A program made the position numbers and the translations under genes. Below, piece after piece: positions 18,202 to 26,520 of a DNA stretch of 64,000 nucleotides (positions are counted from its first letter, which is position 1; each line of letters begins with the position of its first letter). The stretch covers positions 74,228 through 138,227 of the forward strand of contig CAYREY010000005.1 of NCBI GenBank assembly GCA_964423405.1, given 5' to 3'. The notes under the pieces were generated by a model. That model made no database searches and was not told the origin of the DNA. It was given only the letters and a program-made list of their open reading frames with translations. Source of the DNA: Bog-950 sp964423405. Its GTDB lineage: Bacteria; Bacteroidota; Bacteroidia; Chitinophagales; LD1.

Positions 18202-19380
18202 ATGAAGATATCGCCCGATATTTTTGAAGATACACAAACGGCATACGCCACTAAAAGCAACCTGCAACTGCAAAAAGCACAGACCATGTTTGCGTTAATG
18301 AGTAATAATGCACTGGTAGGCTTTGGCAGTTCGGTAGCCAGCCTGGCATTGTCGCTACACCTGCCGGTGTCGCCGCTGTTCCGCTACACAGTATATAACC
18401 ACTTTTGCGGTGGCGAAACATTTAACGAGTGTAAACGCACCATACAAAAACTGGCCGAAAGCAACGTAGGTGTATTGCTCAACTATGGTGTAGAGTTAAA
18501 AGAAACCGAAGAAGACTTTGATAAAACAGTAGAGAAGAATATTGAGGCGCTGGAGTTTGCAGGCAAAAACCGCTCGGTAAAAGCACTGTGCATAAAAATT
18601 ACCGGGTTCGGCAGGTTTGCACTGTTTGAAAAAGTACAGAACAAAGAAACACTAACGGTAGCCGAACGCCGCGAGATTGTGCGCGTAAAAAAACGGCTGG
18701 ATAAAATATGCCATACCGCTGCCGATAACAAAGTAGCCGTGTATGTAGATGCCGAAGAAAGCTGGATACAAAACCCGCTGGATGAAATGGTAGAGGAAAT
18801 GATGGCAAAGTATAACAAGCACCAGTGCATTGTGTTCAACACGTTTCAGATATACCGGCACGACCGGCTACCTTACCTGAAAGAACAAATTGCCAAAGCA
18901 AAGGCCGGTAGCTATTTGCTGGGGGCCAAACTGGTGCGCGGTGCTTATATGGAAAAAGAGCGTGAGCGGGCTAAAGAACTAAAATACCCCTCTCCCATAC
19001 ATGCCAATAAAAAAGCAGTAGATAAAGATTTTGATGAGGCAGTTGAGCTTTGTCTGGATAACCTGCAACACCTGCATGTATGCGTTGCCTCGCAAAGCGA
19101 AGCCAGCAACCTGCTGGCCATACAGCTAATAGAGAAAAAGAAACTGGAACGCAGCACCGATAAAATTCTGTTTTCGCAGCTATACGGTATGGGCGATAAC
19201 ATAACCTTTAACCTGGCCAAACTGGGTTTCGGCGCTACCAAATACCTGCCTTACGGCCCGGTAAAAGATGTAATACCTTACCTGATACGCCGCGCACAGG
19301 AAAACACCTCGGTAGCCGGGCAAACCACCCGCGAATACTCGCTTATAAAGAAAGAAATAAAGCGCCGCAAGAAAGGTTAA
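18202..19380 (+). CDS. proline dehydrogenase (PRODH), monofunctional
   Basis: FAD-dependent oxidation of proline to pyrroline-5-carboxylate, the first step of proline use. The 392-residue protein is a single-domain PRODH barrel without the P5C dehydrogenase part of PutA. Key segments are VDAEESW (182-188), GAKLVRGAYMEKER (241-254) and the C-terminal YLPYGPV followed by IRRAQENTS, where the paired arginines contact the proline carboxylate. There is no signal peptide. It is divergent from rmuC across 113 bp and stands 77 bp ahead of ruvB. No clear promoter was found; TAATTTTC near 18140 is one mismatch from the -7 consensus. Confidence 0.92.
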   Translation: MKISPDIFEDTQTAYATKSNLQLQKAQTMFALMSNNALVGFGSSVASLALSLHLPVSPLFRYTVYNHFCGGETFNECKRTIQKLAESNVGVLLNYGVELKETEEDFDKTVEKNIEALEFAGKNRSVKALCIKITGFGRFALFEKVQNKETLTVAERREIVRVKKRLDKICHTAADNKVAVYVDAEESWIQNPLDEMVEEMMAKYNKHQCIVFNTFQIYRHDRLPYLKEQIAKAKAGSYLLGAKLVRGAYMEKERERAKELKYPSPIHANKKAVDKDFDEAVELCLDNLQHLHVCVASQSEASNLLAIQLIEKKKLERSTDKILFSQLYGMGDNITFNLAKLGFGATKYLPYGPVKDVIPYLIRRAQENTSVAGQTTREYSLIKKEIKRRKKG

Positions 19381-19457
19381 CAGCCTGTAACAACAACACA
19401 ACTGCGGTGTAAAACAAAAGCCTTACATTCACGTTCAGATATTGATACCAGCGAGCT

Positions 19458-20477
19458 ATGAACCCGAACCTTGATCCGGACAGAGAATTGAACCAGACCG
19501 ACCTGGAAGTTGAACGTGCCCTGCGCCCTAAAGCTATTGACGACTTTATGGGCCAGCCTAAAATAGTAGATAACCTGTTTGTGTTTATAGAGGCCGCCAA
19601 ACAGCGTAGCGAAGCGTTGGACCACGTGCTGTTGCACGGTCCTCCTGGCCTGGGCAAAACCACCCTTAGCCATATTGTAGCCAACGAAATGAATGTGAAC
19701 ATAAAAATCACATCGGGCCCGGTGCTGGAAAAACCCGGCGACCTGGCCGGCCTGCTTACCAACCTGCAGCCCAACGATGTGCTTTTTATAGATGAGATAC
19801 ACCGCCTTAGCCCTGTGGTAGAAGAATACCTGTACAGCGCCATGGAGGATTATAAGATTGATATAATGATAGATACCGGCCCTAATGCACGCAGCGTGCA
19901 GATAGGGCTTAACCCGTTTACTCTGGTAGGCGCTACCACCCGCAGCGGTTTGCTTACGGCGCCGCTACGCTCGCGCTTTGGTATTACCTGCCGTATGGAG
20001 TACTATGATGCCGAGGTACTGAAGAACATAGTTAAACGCAGTTGCAAAATACTACGCACCGAAATAGATGAAGATGCCGCATACGAAATAGCGCGCCGCA
20101 GCCGTGGCACACCACGTATAGCCAACCTGCTGCTGCGCCGCGTACGCGATTTTGCACAGGTAAAAGGCAATGGTACCATTACCCTTAAAATAACCCAGTA
20201 TGCGCTGGAGGCCCTTAATGTAGATTTGCACGGATTGGATGAAATGGACAACCGCATACTATCGGCCATTATAGATAAGTTTAAGGGCGGCCCGGTAGGT
20301 ATTACCACCATAGCTACCGCCGTGGGCGAAGAGGCCGGCACGCTGGAAGAAGTGTACGAACCCTTTTTAATTAAAGAAGGCTTTATTAAACGCACCCCCC
20401 GCGGCCGCGAGGCTACAGCCCTTGCCTACAAGCACCTGGGCAAAACACCACCTACCCTTGGGGGTAGTTTATTTTAG
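19458..20477 (+). CDS. ruvB: Holliday junction branch-migration ATPase RuvB
   Basis: Hexameric AAA+ motor that, with RuvA, drives branch migration of Holliday junctions. The 339-residue length is typical. Walker A is GPPGLGKTT (61-69), Walker B IDEIHR (111-116), sensor 1 and the arginine region lie in GATTRSGLLTAPLRSRFG, and the winged-helix end contains the family signature EPFLIKEGFIKRTPRGREAT. The gene is complete. Neither ruvA nor ruvC is adjacent, as is usual in Bacteroidota. Confidence 0.97.
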   Translation: MNPNLDPDRELNQTDLEVERALRPKAIDDFMGQPKIVDNLFVFIEAAKQRSEALDHVLLHGPPGLGKTTLSHIVANEMNVNIKITSGPVLEKPGDLAGLLTNLQPNDVLFIDEIHRLSPVVEEYLYSAMEDYKIDIMIDTGPNARSVQIGLNPFTLVGATTRSGLLTAPLRSRFGITCRMEYYDAEVLKNIVKRSCKILRTEIDEDAAYEIARRSRGTPRIANLLLRRVRDFAQVKGNGTITLKITQYALEALNVDLHGLDEMDNRILSAIIDKFKGGPVGITTIATAVGEEAGTLEEVYEPFLIKEGFIKRTPRGREATALAYKHLGKTPPTLGGSLF

Positions 20478-20511
20478 TTAAATAACTACCCGTAGATGAC
20501 CAACAAACCGG

Positions 20512-20545
20512 TTTGGCACACCATTTTAAGGGGTTGTTACTTTTG
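20512..20545 (+). promoter_or_regulatory. Bacteroidota-type promoter for the 227-residue OmpA-family gene
   Basis: TTTG at 20512-20515 and TACTTTTG at 20538-20545 match the -33 and -7 elements of the primary sigma factor in this phylum (TTTG and TAnnTTTG), with a 22-nt spacer that fits. Transcription would start near 20550, giving a leader of about 35 nt before the ATG at 20585. This is the best promoter match in the window. Confidence 0.65.
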
Positions 20546-20584
20546 CAGCATTGCTGCATTATACCAGTAACCAAAATATTACCT

Positions 20585-21268
20585 ATGAAACAACTGTTTG
20601 TACTACTAGCATTATTCGGCATGGCTACCAGCTATGCGCAGGACCTTAAACCTACTACCACACAGGCTGTATTGAAAGTGTTGGTGCAGGATGATAAGAA
20701 CAAGCCGCTACCCAACCAGGCGGTTACATTTATATCTAAAACCGATAAGAAAGAATACAGCGGTACTACCGATGCCAGCGGGCGTTTTAGTATGCTTATT
20801 CCGCCGGCGGCTAAATACAGCGTACGCTACAAGGTGTTTAACAACACACAAAACGATCTGGAGATGGATATGCCGGTATCTAAAAACCCTTATACATTTT
20901 CGTACACGCTAACCATTACCCCGCCACGTACGTTTACACTGGATAATGTTTTTTTCGATTCGGGTAAGGCTACACTGCGTGCAGAAAGCAATAAAGAATT
21001 GAACGAACTGGCCGAATACATGAACCTGCAAAAAACACTGGTAATAGAAATTGCCGGCCATACCGATAATGTAGGCACGGCCGAAAGCAACCTTAAACTA
21101 TCGGAAGAACGCGCCAATGCCGTTAAACAATACCTGGTTAAAAAAGGTATAGCTACCGAGCGCATACAGGCCAAAGGCTACGGCGATACCCAACCGGTAG
21201 CCGATAACAGCACCACTGCCGGCAAGCAAAAAAACCGCCGTACCGAGGTGCATGTACTATCGGAATAG
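20585..21268 (+). CDS. OmpA-family outer-membrane/periplasmic protein with N-terminal Ig-like domain
   Basis: A 227-residue exported protein. I chose the ATG at 20585 because it opens a signal peptide (MKQLFVLLALFGMATSYAQ) and lies downstream of a good promoter. Residues about 28-110 form a carboxypeptidase-regulatory/Ig-like domain (VLVQDDKNKPLPNQAVTF, then TDASGRFSMLIPP). Residues about 120-227 are an OmpA C-terminal peptidoglycan-binding domain (VFFDSGKATLRAES, then IAGHTDNVG, then LSEERANAVKQYL, then KNRRTEVHVL). It probably ties the outer membrane to the cell wall. There is no lipobox and no beta-barrel region. Confidence 0.87.
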   Translation: MKQLFVLLALFGMATSYAQDLKPTTTQAVLKVLVQDDKNKPLPNQAVTFISKTDKKEYSGTTDASGRFSMLIPPAAKYSVRYKVFNNTQNDLEMDMPVSKNPYTFSYTLTITPPRTFTLDNVFFDSGKATLRAESNKELNELAEYMNLQKTLVIEIAGHTDNVGTAESNLKLSEERANAVKQYLVKKGIATERIQAKGYGDTQPVADNSTTAGKQKNRRTEVHVLSE

Positions 21269-21331
21269 TATTTAATACCTGCTATACAAAATAATTATTT
21301 GCACCGGTCGTTCAGGTGTTAATAATTTACA

Positions 21332-22105
21332 ATGCGTTTACTGTTCTTCTTAATAGTAGTTATACCAGTATACACTGTTTACGCGCAGGATAAAATATTT
21401 ACCATTCGTGGTGATACACTAACCGGTAAAGTAACCGAGATTGGGGATAAACATATTAAATATCTTAAACCCGACCGGCCTACCGGCCCATACTATGTGG
21501 TACGTATGGCAACTATAGATTCGGTAGTATATGCCGATGGCCATACCGATGATATAGTATTACTGCTTGGCAAACGCCGCCAGCCCAACCACCTTACCAC
21601 CAACAACACACTGGCGTTAGATTTACTGGCACCGGTAAGCAACAGCATGGCACTGTGGTACGAGCGACGGGTGTGCCAGGGGCGCATAGGTATTAGAATA
21701 CCGTTGTACTTAAGCTACGGACAAAACTACTCGCCGGGCTACCACGGTATGCGCATTGGTAAAAATTACATACAAAGCTACCCGGGCTTTGCCTTCAGTA
21801 CCGGCATTAACCCAAAGTTTTACATAAATAAACACCGGGTGTTTCGGTTTTTTGCCGGCCCCGAAGCAGAAGCAGGCTACACCCGCGATGCGCGTGGCGA
21901 TTTTGCAGTTGCCCGCAACCGGCGCTATTTCACTAACACATTTAATGTGCAGGCCGCCGGTGTAGTGGGTATAAACATCAACCCCTTTGCACGGTTTAAT
22001 ATAACCCTGGAAGGTGGCGCGGGTTACACCTACGCATTTGCCCCCGGCTTTACAAAACATAACCCTATATGGCGCATTGGCTTAAGCATGGGTGGTAATT
22101 TTTGA
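21332..22105 (+). CDS. predicted outer-membrane beta-barrel protein of unknown function
   Basis: A 257-residue protein with a signal peptide (MRLLFFLIVVIPVYTVYAQ). A short domain (residues about 22-75: ITLKGDTL-like start with IRGDTLTGKVTEIGDKHIKY) resembles an SH3-like fold seen before barrels in this phylum. The remainder alternates polar and aromatic residues and ends in RIGLSMGGNF, with a terminal Phe, typical of outer-membrane barrels inserted by BamA. No catalytic motif is visible. Confidence 0.72.
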   Translation: MRLLFFLIVVIPVYTVYAQDKIFTIRGDTLTGKVTEIGDKHIKYLKPDRPTGPYYVVRMATIDSVVYADGHTDDIVLLLGKRRQPNHLTTNNTLALDLLAPVSNSMALWYERRVCQGRIGIRIPLYLSYGQNYSPGYHGMRIGKNYIQSYPGFAFSTGINPKFYINKHRVFRFFAGPEAEAGYTRDARGDFAVARNRRYFTNTFNVQAAGVVGININPFARFNITLEGGAGYTYAFAPGFTKHNPIWRIGLSMGGNF

Positions 22106-22185
22106 TTGTCACAGTTATGTAATTTCACACCCTGCTTTAGCACATAAGCGTATTTTTTACTATACCTTTAACTTCAAACACGCCT

Positions 22186-23103
22186 ATGTTAAAACAACTA
22201 CACATTTCAGCTATACTCCTATTATTGGCGGCAGGAACGTTTGCGCAAAGCCACCGCTTTGCCGATAGCACAGCACAATGGAATGTCCTGGAAACACAGT
22301 ATGGCTCATGTGCATGCATTTCATGGCAAACTCATATTTATAGTGTTACGGGAGATACAATATTCAATAACCGCAACTATCAGATAGTAAATTATAGTAG
22401 CCAATCCGCTCAATACCCGCTTCAACAAAACGGCTACTACTATCTAAGGCAGGATACAATCGGCAAGGTTTACGGCCTGATAAATGCCGATAGTGCAGAG
22501 TACCTGATTTATGATTTCAATAAACAGGTTGGTGATAGTTTTATAACTACCCTTCCCCTAAACTGGCCCGGAGAAATAAAAGTAAGAATAGACTCTACAG
22601 CTAATTCATTTGAGGGAACAACCCGCAAAACTCAGTATGTAACACTTACCACAGCCCTTGGTGTACTAAACGATATTTTTGTAGAAGGTATAGGTGCCAT
22701 AAATGGCTTTTTTGCAGCACCTGGTATAGAGTACACTATTTACGACGGGCCCGATTACAACCTTTTATGCTTTAGCGAGCAGGCTAACGTGGTTTACCAC
22801 AACCCATATTACAGCACCTGTACGCTCGACTCAACCTGGTTGAGTATTAGCGAAACACTTACCAAAAATACTATACAGGTTTATCCCAACCCTACCAGCA
22901 ATGTTGTTACCGTTACATTCAACGAAAGCAATCAACACGCACTATTTACACTTACCGACCTAACCGGACGTACAGTACTGCAACAATCGCTAAGCAACAA
23001 GCAATCAACTATCGATATATCGGGCATGGCCACCGGTGCCTATATTTATCATATTCAAAACGACAACCTACCAGCATATAGCGGCAAATTGTACAAACAA
23101 TAG
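22186..23103 (+). CDS. secreted protein with type A T9SS sorting domain
   Basis: A 305-residue exported protein: signal peptide (ISAILLLLAAGTFAQ), a unique Tyr-rich region (about 20-215) and a C-terminal type A sorting domain (about 230-305: VYPNPTSNVVTVTF, then LTDLTGRTVLQQSL, then GAYIYHI, ending KLYKQ). The sorting tail sends the protein through T9SS. The unique region is not recognised and shows no catalytic motif. Codon use is more mixed than in neighbours, with more TCA, CTA and AGA codons, which hints at a later acquisition. It is convergent with the PorE-like gene and ends at a shared terminator. Confidence 0.82.
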   Translation: MLKQLHISAILLLLAAGTFAQSHRFADSTAQWNVLETQYGSCACISWQTHIYSVTGDTIFNNRNYQIVNYSSQSAQYPLQQNGYYYLRQDTIGKVYGLINADSAEYLIYDFNKQVGDSFITTLPLNWPGEIKVRIDSTANSFEGTTRKTQYVTLTTALGVLNDIFVEGIGAINGFFAAPGIEYTIYDGPDYNLLCFSEQANVVYHNPYYSTCTLDSTWLSISETLTKNTIQVYPNPTSNVVTVTFNESNQHALFTLTDLTGRTVLQQSLSNKQSTIDISGMATGAYIYHIQNDNLPAYSGKLYKQ

Positions 23104-23129
23104 TTGCCATTATTTCATTGCCTAAAAAC

Positions 23130-23157
23130 AAAAAAGCCACCCATAGGTGGCTTTTTT
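23130..23157. terminator. bidirectional intrinsic terminator
   Basis: AAAAAAGCCACC at 23130-23141 pairs with GGTGGCTTTTTT at 23146-23157 around a CATA loop. The A and T runs serve as U-tracts in both directions. It sits between the convergent T9SS-cargo gene and the PorE-like gene. Confidence 0.88.
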
Positions 23158-23178
23158 ATAGTGTCAATTATTAACCTG

Positions 23179-25404
23179 TTAGAACTTCAAAATCTTAAAC
23201 TCTGTACGGCGGTTTTCCTGATGTTCGGTATCGGTACAAGGCACAGCCATTTCTCCCTCGCACTGGCACTTGTTTATTAAGCGGCTTTCGCCATAACCGG
23301 CAGCAATCATACGGCGGCCATCTACGCCCTGCGAGGCTATGTAGTTAACACAGCTTTCGGCACGCTTGCTGGATAACTGCATGTTGTACTTGGCAGTAGC
23401 GCGGCAGTCGGTATGCGAGCTAAGCTCTATCTCCAGTGTAGGGTTGTCTTTTAGTATCTTAACCAGTTTGTCCAGCTCTTTTGCAGCATCCGGGCGTATA
23501 AACCATTTGTCCAGGTCGTAGTAAATGTTCTCTACCTTTATAGCCACACCTTTCTTCACTTTCTCCAGCTCTAACAGCGTATAAAGCGTAGTAGGTGCTT
23601 TTTTGCCAATAGTGCTTTGGGTAGCAGTTACGGTCAGGTATTTGGTATCGGGCTCACCGGTTTCTTTCGAACCTTCTATGCGGTAGTTGGTGTTAGGGTC
23701 CAGCGAGAACATACATTTACCATCTTTATTGGTCATGCATACTTCATCTTTGCTGGTGGTAAGGTTGGTAATCTTAACCTTAGCAGCTTCCATCGGTTCG
23801 TGGGTACGTTTGTCCTGTACGGTAACCTCCAGATTTATACCACCTTCTGGTACCATTGGTATTTTAACCAATTCTGGTTTTTCTTTTACATCAAAAGGCA
23901 ATTCGGCCGGTAAGTAACCGGGCTTGGTAGCGTAAAACTTATAGCGTTGGTTAGGGTTAGCGGCAAACGTAAAGTCACCGTCTTTGCCCGATTTCCTTTT
24001 TCCTTTCTCTACATCTTCCAGTTTCATTACCACATCGGCACCTTCTATTGGCAGGCCGGTGCTGGCATCGTACACTATACCGTTAAGTATAATGCCGCGT
24101 TTGGTAAAGCTGTAAATATCGTCATCGCCCTGTCCACCCTGACGGTTAGACACAAAGTAACCACGCTTGTTATCCTTACCTATTACATAGCCAAAATCAT
24201 CGGCGTTGGTATTAATGGGGTAACCCAGGTTTTCAGGGTCGGTCCAGTTAGTTAGTTTGTTACCGGTTTTAACCAACGATGTGCTATACACATCTAAACC
24301 ACCCAGGCCCGTATGCCCGTTAGATGAGAAGTAAAGCGTACCATCATCGGCTATGTAAGGGAACATCTCATCGCCCGAAGTATTGATTTTAGGGCCCAGG
24401 TTAATAGGGGTACCCCATGGGCCGCCAATCTCGCGGGTAGTCATGTAAATATCTACACCGCCATAACCGCCCGGTTTATCGCTGGCAAAGTATAGTGTTT
24501 TAGCATCTTTGGTAATTGCCGGGTGGCACACCGAGTATTCTTTATCATTAAAAGGAACCGCCTCTACCAATTCGTCACCCCAGCGTTTCGCATCAGGTAA
24601 CCAAACCATACGGTAAATTTTCAGCTTCACCGTTTTGTCGGCAGCGGTAAAGGCACGTTTGCCATTGTAGTTGCTACGATCCAGGTATAGCTCCTGCATT
24701 TTTTCGTTAAAGCACGATGTACCTTCGTGAAATTTCTTGTTCAGTTTACGACCGGTCATAATAGAAGCTTTGGAAATAGTACCATTGCTGGTATCATCTT
24801 TATAGGCTTCATATATCTGTAAGAAATTGCCTTGTGTCCAAACATCTTTGCGTACTACATACGATTCGGGCAAGCGGTTAGAGCAGAAAAATATGCCGGT
24901 GTCTTTATTCAATGCAACACCAAAGTCAGAATACTTAGAGTTTATCTTATCAAGGTTTTTCACTTCGTAAAAACCACGGTCTTTACTCAGTTCTTCTACC
25001 TTATCCATACCCTGTACACGCTCTTTCACGCTGGCATCGGTAGGCACAAGGTCCTGATACTGCTTGTAGTAAACCTTTGCCTCGGCATACTTTTGGTTAG
25101 CACGCAAAGCCTCGGCGTAGTATAGCTTATTTACCACATTGGCATTAGGTAACTGTGCCAGCGAAGCATAGTATTGTTCGGCTTTGCTCCAGTCGTTAAT
25201 CAACCGGTAGCTATCAGCTATTTTTTGTAATACGTACACGTTCTGCTGGTCTTTTTTCAGCGCACGCTCGTAAAACATAATCGCCTTTTTGTAGTCAAAC
25301 TGTTTGTAGTACCAGTCGCCTACTTTTACTATGGGCTTTTCTGCCTGTGCTACGCTCAGCATAATCAGGGCCAGTAAAAGAGTCAGGGATTTCTTCAAAA
25401 TCAT
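23179..25404 (-). CDS. PorE-like OmpA protein: TPR, PD40 propeller, Ig-like domains, OmpA C-terminus
   Basis: A 741-residue envelope protein that likely links the T9SS or its adhesin to peptidoglycan. Order of parts: signal peptide (LTLLLALIMLSVAQA), TPR helices (about 25-130: YKKAIMFYERALKKD, WSKAEQYYASLAQL), PD40 propeller blades (about 150-420: YFASDKPGGYGGVDIY, LYFSSNGHTGLGGLDVY, YFVSNRQGGQGDDDIY), two regulatory Ig-like domains (about 430-600) and an OmpA domain (about 615-741: LSSHTDCRA, QENRRTEFKIL). This is the architecture of Porphyromonas PorE. Unlike PorE there is no lipobox cysteine. An extra cysteine-bearing insert (NKCQCEGEMAVPC) lies near the end. It follows the PorP/SprF gene by 48 nt. 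Confidence 0.9.
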   Translation of the reverse strand: MILKKSLTLLLALIMLSVAQAEKPIVKVGDWYYKQFDYKKAIMFYERALKKDQQNVYVLQKIADSYRLINDWSKAEQYYASLAQLPNANVVNKLYYAEALRANQKYAEAKVYYKQYQDLVPTDASVKERVQGMDKVEELSKDRGFYEVKNLDKINSKYSDFGVALNKDTGIFFCSNRLPESYVVRKDVWTQGNFLQIYEAYKDDTSNGTISKASIMTGRKLNKKFHEGTSCFNEKMQELYLDRSNYNGKRAFTAADKTVKLKIYRMVWLPDAKRWGDELVEAVPFNDKEYSVCHPAITKDAKTLYFASDKPGGYGGVDIYMTTREIGGPWGTPINLGPKINTSGDEMFPYIADDGTLYFSSNGHTGLGGLDVYSTSLVKTGNKLTNWTDPENLGYPINTNADDFGYVIGKDNKRGYFVSNRQGGQGDDDIYSFTKRGIILNGIVYDASTGLPIEGADVVMKLEDVEKGKRKSGKDGDFTFAANPNQRYKFYATKPGYLPAELPFDVKEKPELVKIPMVPEGGINLEVTVQDKRTHEPMEAAKVKITNLTTSKDEVCMTNKDGKCMFSLDPNTNYRIEGSKETGEPDTKYLTVTATQSTIGKKAPTTLYTLLELEKVKKGVAIKVENIYYDLDKWFIRPDAAKELDKLVKILKDNPTLEIELSSHTDCRATAKYNMQLSSKRAESCVNYIASQGVDGRRMIAAGYGESRLINKCQCEGEMAVPCTDTEHQENRRTEFKILKF

Positions 25405-25452
25405 AATAATATATTTTTCAGTTACCTTAAGTGCTTAGTGTGTTAGTGCTTA

Positions 25453-26442
25453 TTAGAAGTATTTTACAAAACGAGGGGTTACGAAACGTTTTTTGTTATA
25501 CCAAAAATCGTAACCAATCATAATTTCATGTGTACCGGTGGTGTATTTGCGCAATGCTGTAATTTCGGCATCGTAGCAGTAACCAATCTGTAACTGTGGT
25601 GTTGCTTTAAAGTTGATAAAAGCATTAGCCGACTGGCCTACGTATTTACGCGATTGCTGTCCATCGCCGGCAGTGCGGTAACCTGCACCAACCCAAACAC
25701 GGTCAATGAATAACAAGGCCAGGTTAATATCAAACTGTGGTATGTTTTTAGGCAAACCTTTCTGCCATTTCATCAGCAACGAAGGGCGGAACTTCACAAT
25801 AGAAGCCTCTTTGCCAAATACATAACCGGCAGTAAACAGGTAGTGGTTATACATACGAGCTATGCTGGTGTTATAGCCCGATACACCGGTTTTATCACGC
25901 AGTTTTGTAGGCATAAGGTGAGGCACCGATGCACCTATAAAATAACGTTTGCCATAAGCGTAGATACCAAAACCCACGTTAGGAGCAAACAGGTTTTCGT
26001 TTAACGAAAAGGCATTGTCAGGGTTGTTGATGTCGGCCAGTTCTGCTTTACCGTTGTTCTGGTAAAAATAGCTGAACGAAGCCTGCACACCAAAGCAAAG
26101 GCGGTTATCGCCTTTAAGCCTTAACCGGTAGGCAAATGATGGCGTTGCAGTAAAGTTGTTAGCCAACCCTATACGGTCGTTGGTTAAGGTCATACCCAAC
26201 GCATACTGGTCGCGGCGCAGCGGTGTGTGTATGCTGGCTGTTACCGTACGTGGTGCCCCTTCCAGGCCGGCCCATTGGTGGCGGTAAATAGCCATTACGC
26301 TTATCACCTCCTGGCTACCGGCATAGGCCGGGTTCAGGAAAAGACCGTTGAACATATACATACTGTAAGCAGGGTCCTGTTGTGCTTTTACACCTGTAAA
26401 AGCCATCAGGGCTATTAATGCTGTAGTAAGTAATTTTTTCAT
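25453..26442 (-). CDS. PorP/SprF-family type IX secretion outer-membrane protein
   Basis: A 329-residue predicted beta-barrel of the PorP/SprF family. It has a signal peptide (LLTTALIALMAFTGVKAQ) followed at once by the family hallmark QDPAYSMYMFNGLFLNPAYAGS, given here as QDPAYSMYMF plus NPAYAGS, and then IYRHQWAGLEGAPRT. The C-terminus HEIMIGYDFWYNKKR is barrel-like. In Flavobacterium, SprF is needed for surface export of the giant adhesin SprB and is encoded next to it. Here the same position is kept, 78 nt after the 7,908-residue gene. A hairpin terminator in that gap should reduce but may not abolish readthrough. Confidence 0.93.
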   Translation of the reverse strand: MKKLLTTALIALMAFTGVKAQQDPAYSMYMFNGLFLNPAYAGSQEVISVMAIYRHQWAGLEGAPRTVTASIHTPLRRDQYALGMTLTNDRIGLANNFTATPSFAYRLRLKGDNRLCFGVQASFSYFYQNNGKAELADINNPDNAFSLNENLFAPNVGFGIYAYGKRYFIGASVPHLMPTKLRDKTGVSGYNTSIARMYNHYLFTAGYVFGKEASIVKFRPSLLMKWQKGLPKNIPQFDINLALLFIDRVWVGAGYRTAGDGQQSRKYVGQSANAFINFKATPQLQIGYCYDAEITALRKYTTGTHEIMIGYDFWYNKKRFVTPRFVKYF

Positions 26443-26475
26443 AAATACTTTTTTCAGGTTTACTATTTTTTAAAA

Positions 26476-26510
26476 GGCCACCTCTCTGCCTCTCAGCAAG
26501 AGAGGTGGCC
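26476..26510 (-). terminator. hairpin terminator after the giant surface-protein gene
   Basis: A perfect 12-bp stem, GGCCACCTCTCT at 26476-26487 with AGAGAGGTGGCC at 26499-26510, around an 11-nt loop. On the minus strand the stem is followed by TTTTAAAAAAT. It lies 11 nt after the stop codon of the giant gene and ahead of the PorP/SprF gene. Confidence 0.75.
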
Positions 26511-26520
26511 GTATTACATC

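Noticed and set aside
26476..26510. Hairpin as a transposon end or attachment site
   Set aside because: There is no matching copy, direct repeat or integrase; position and T-rich tail fit a terminator.
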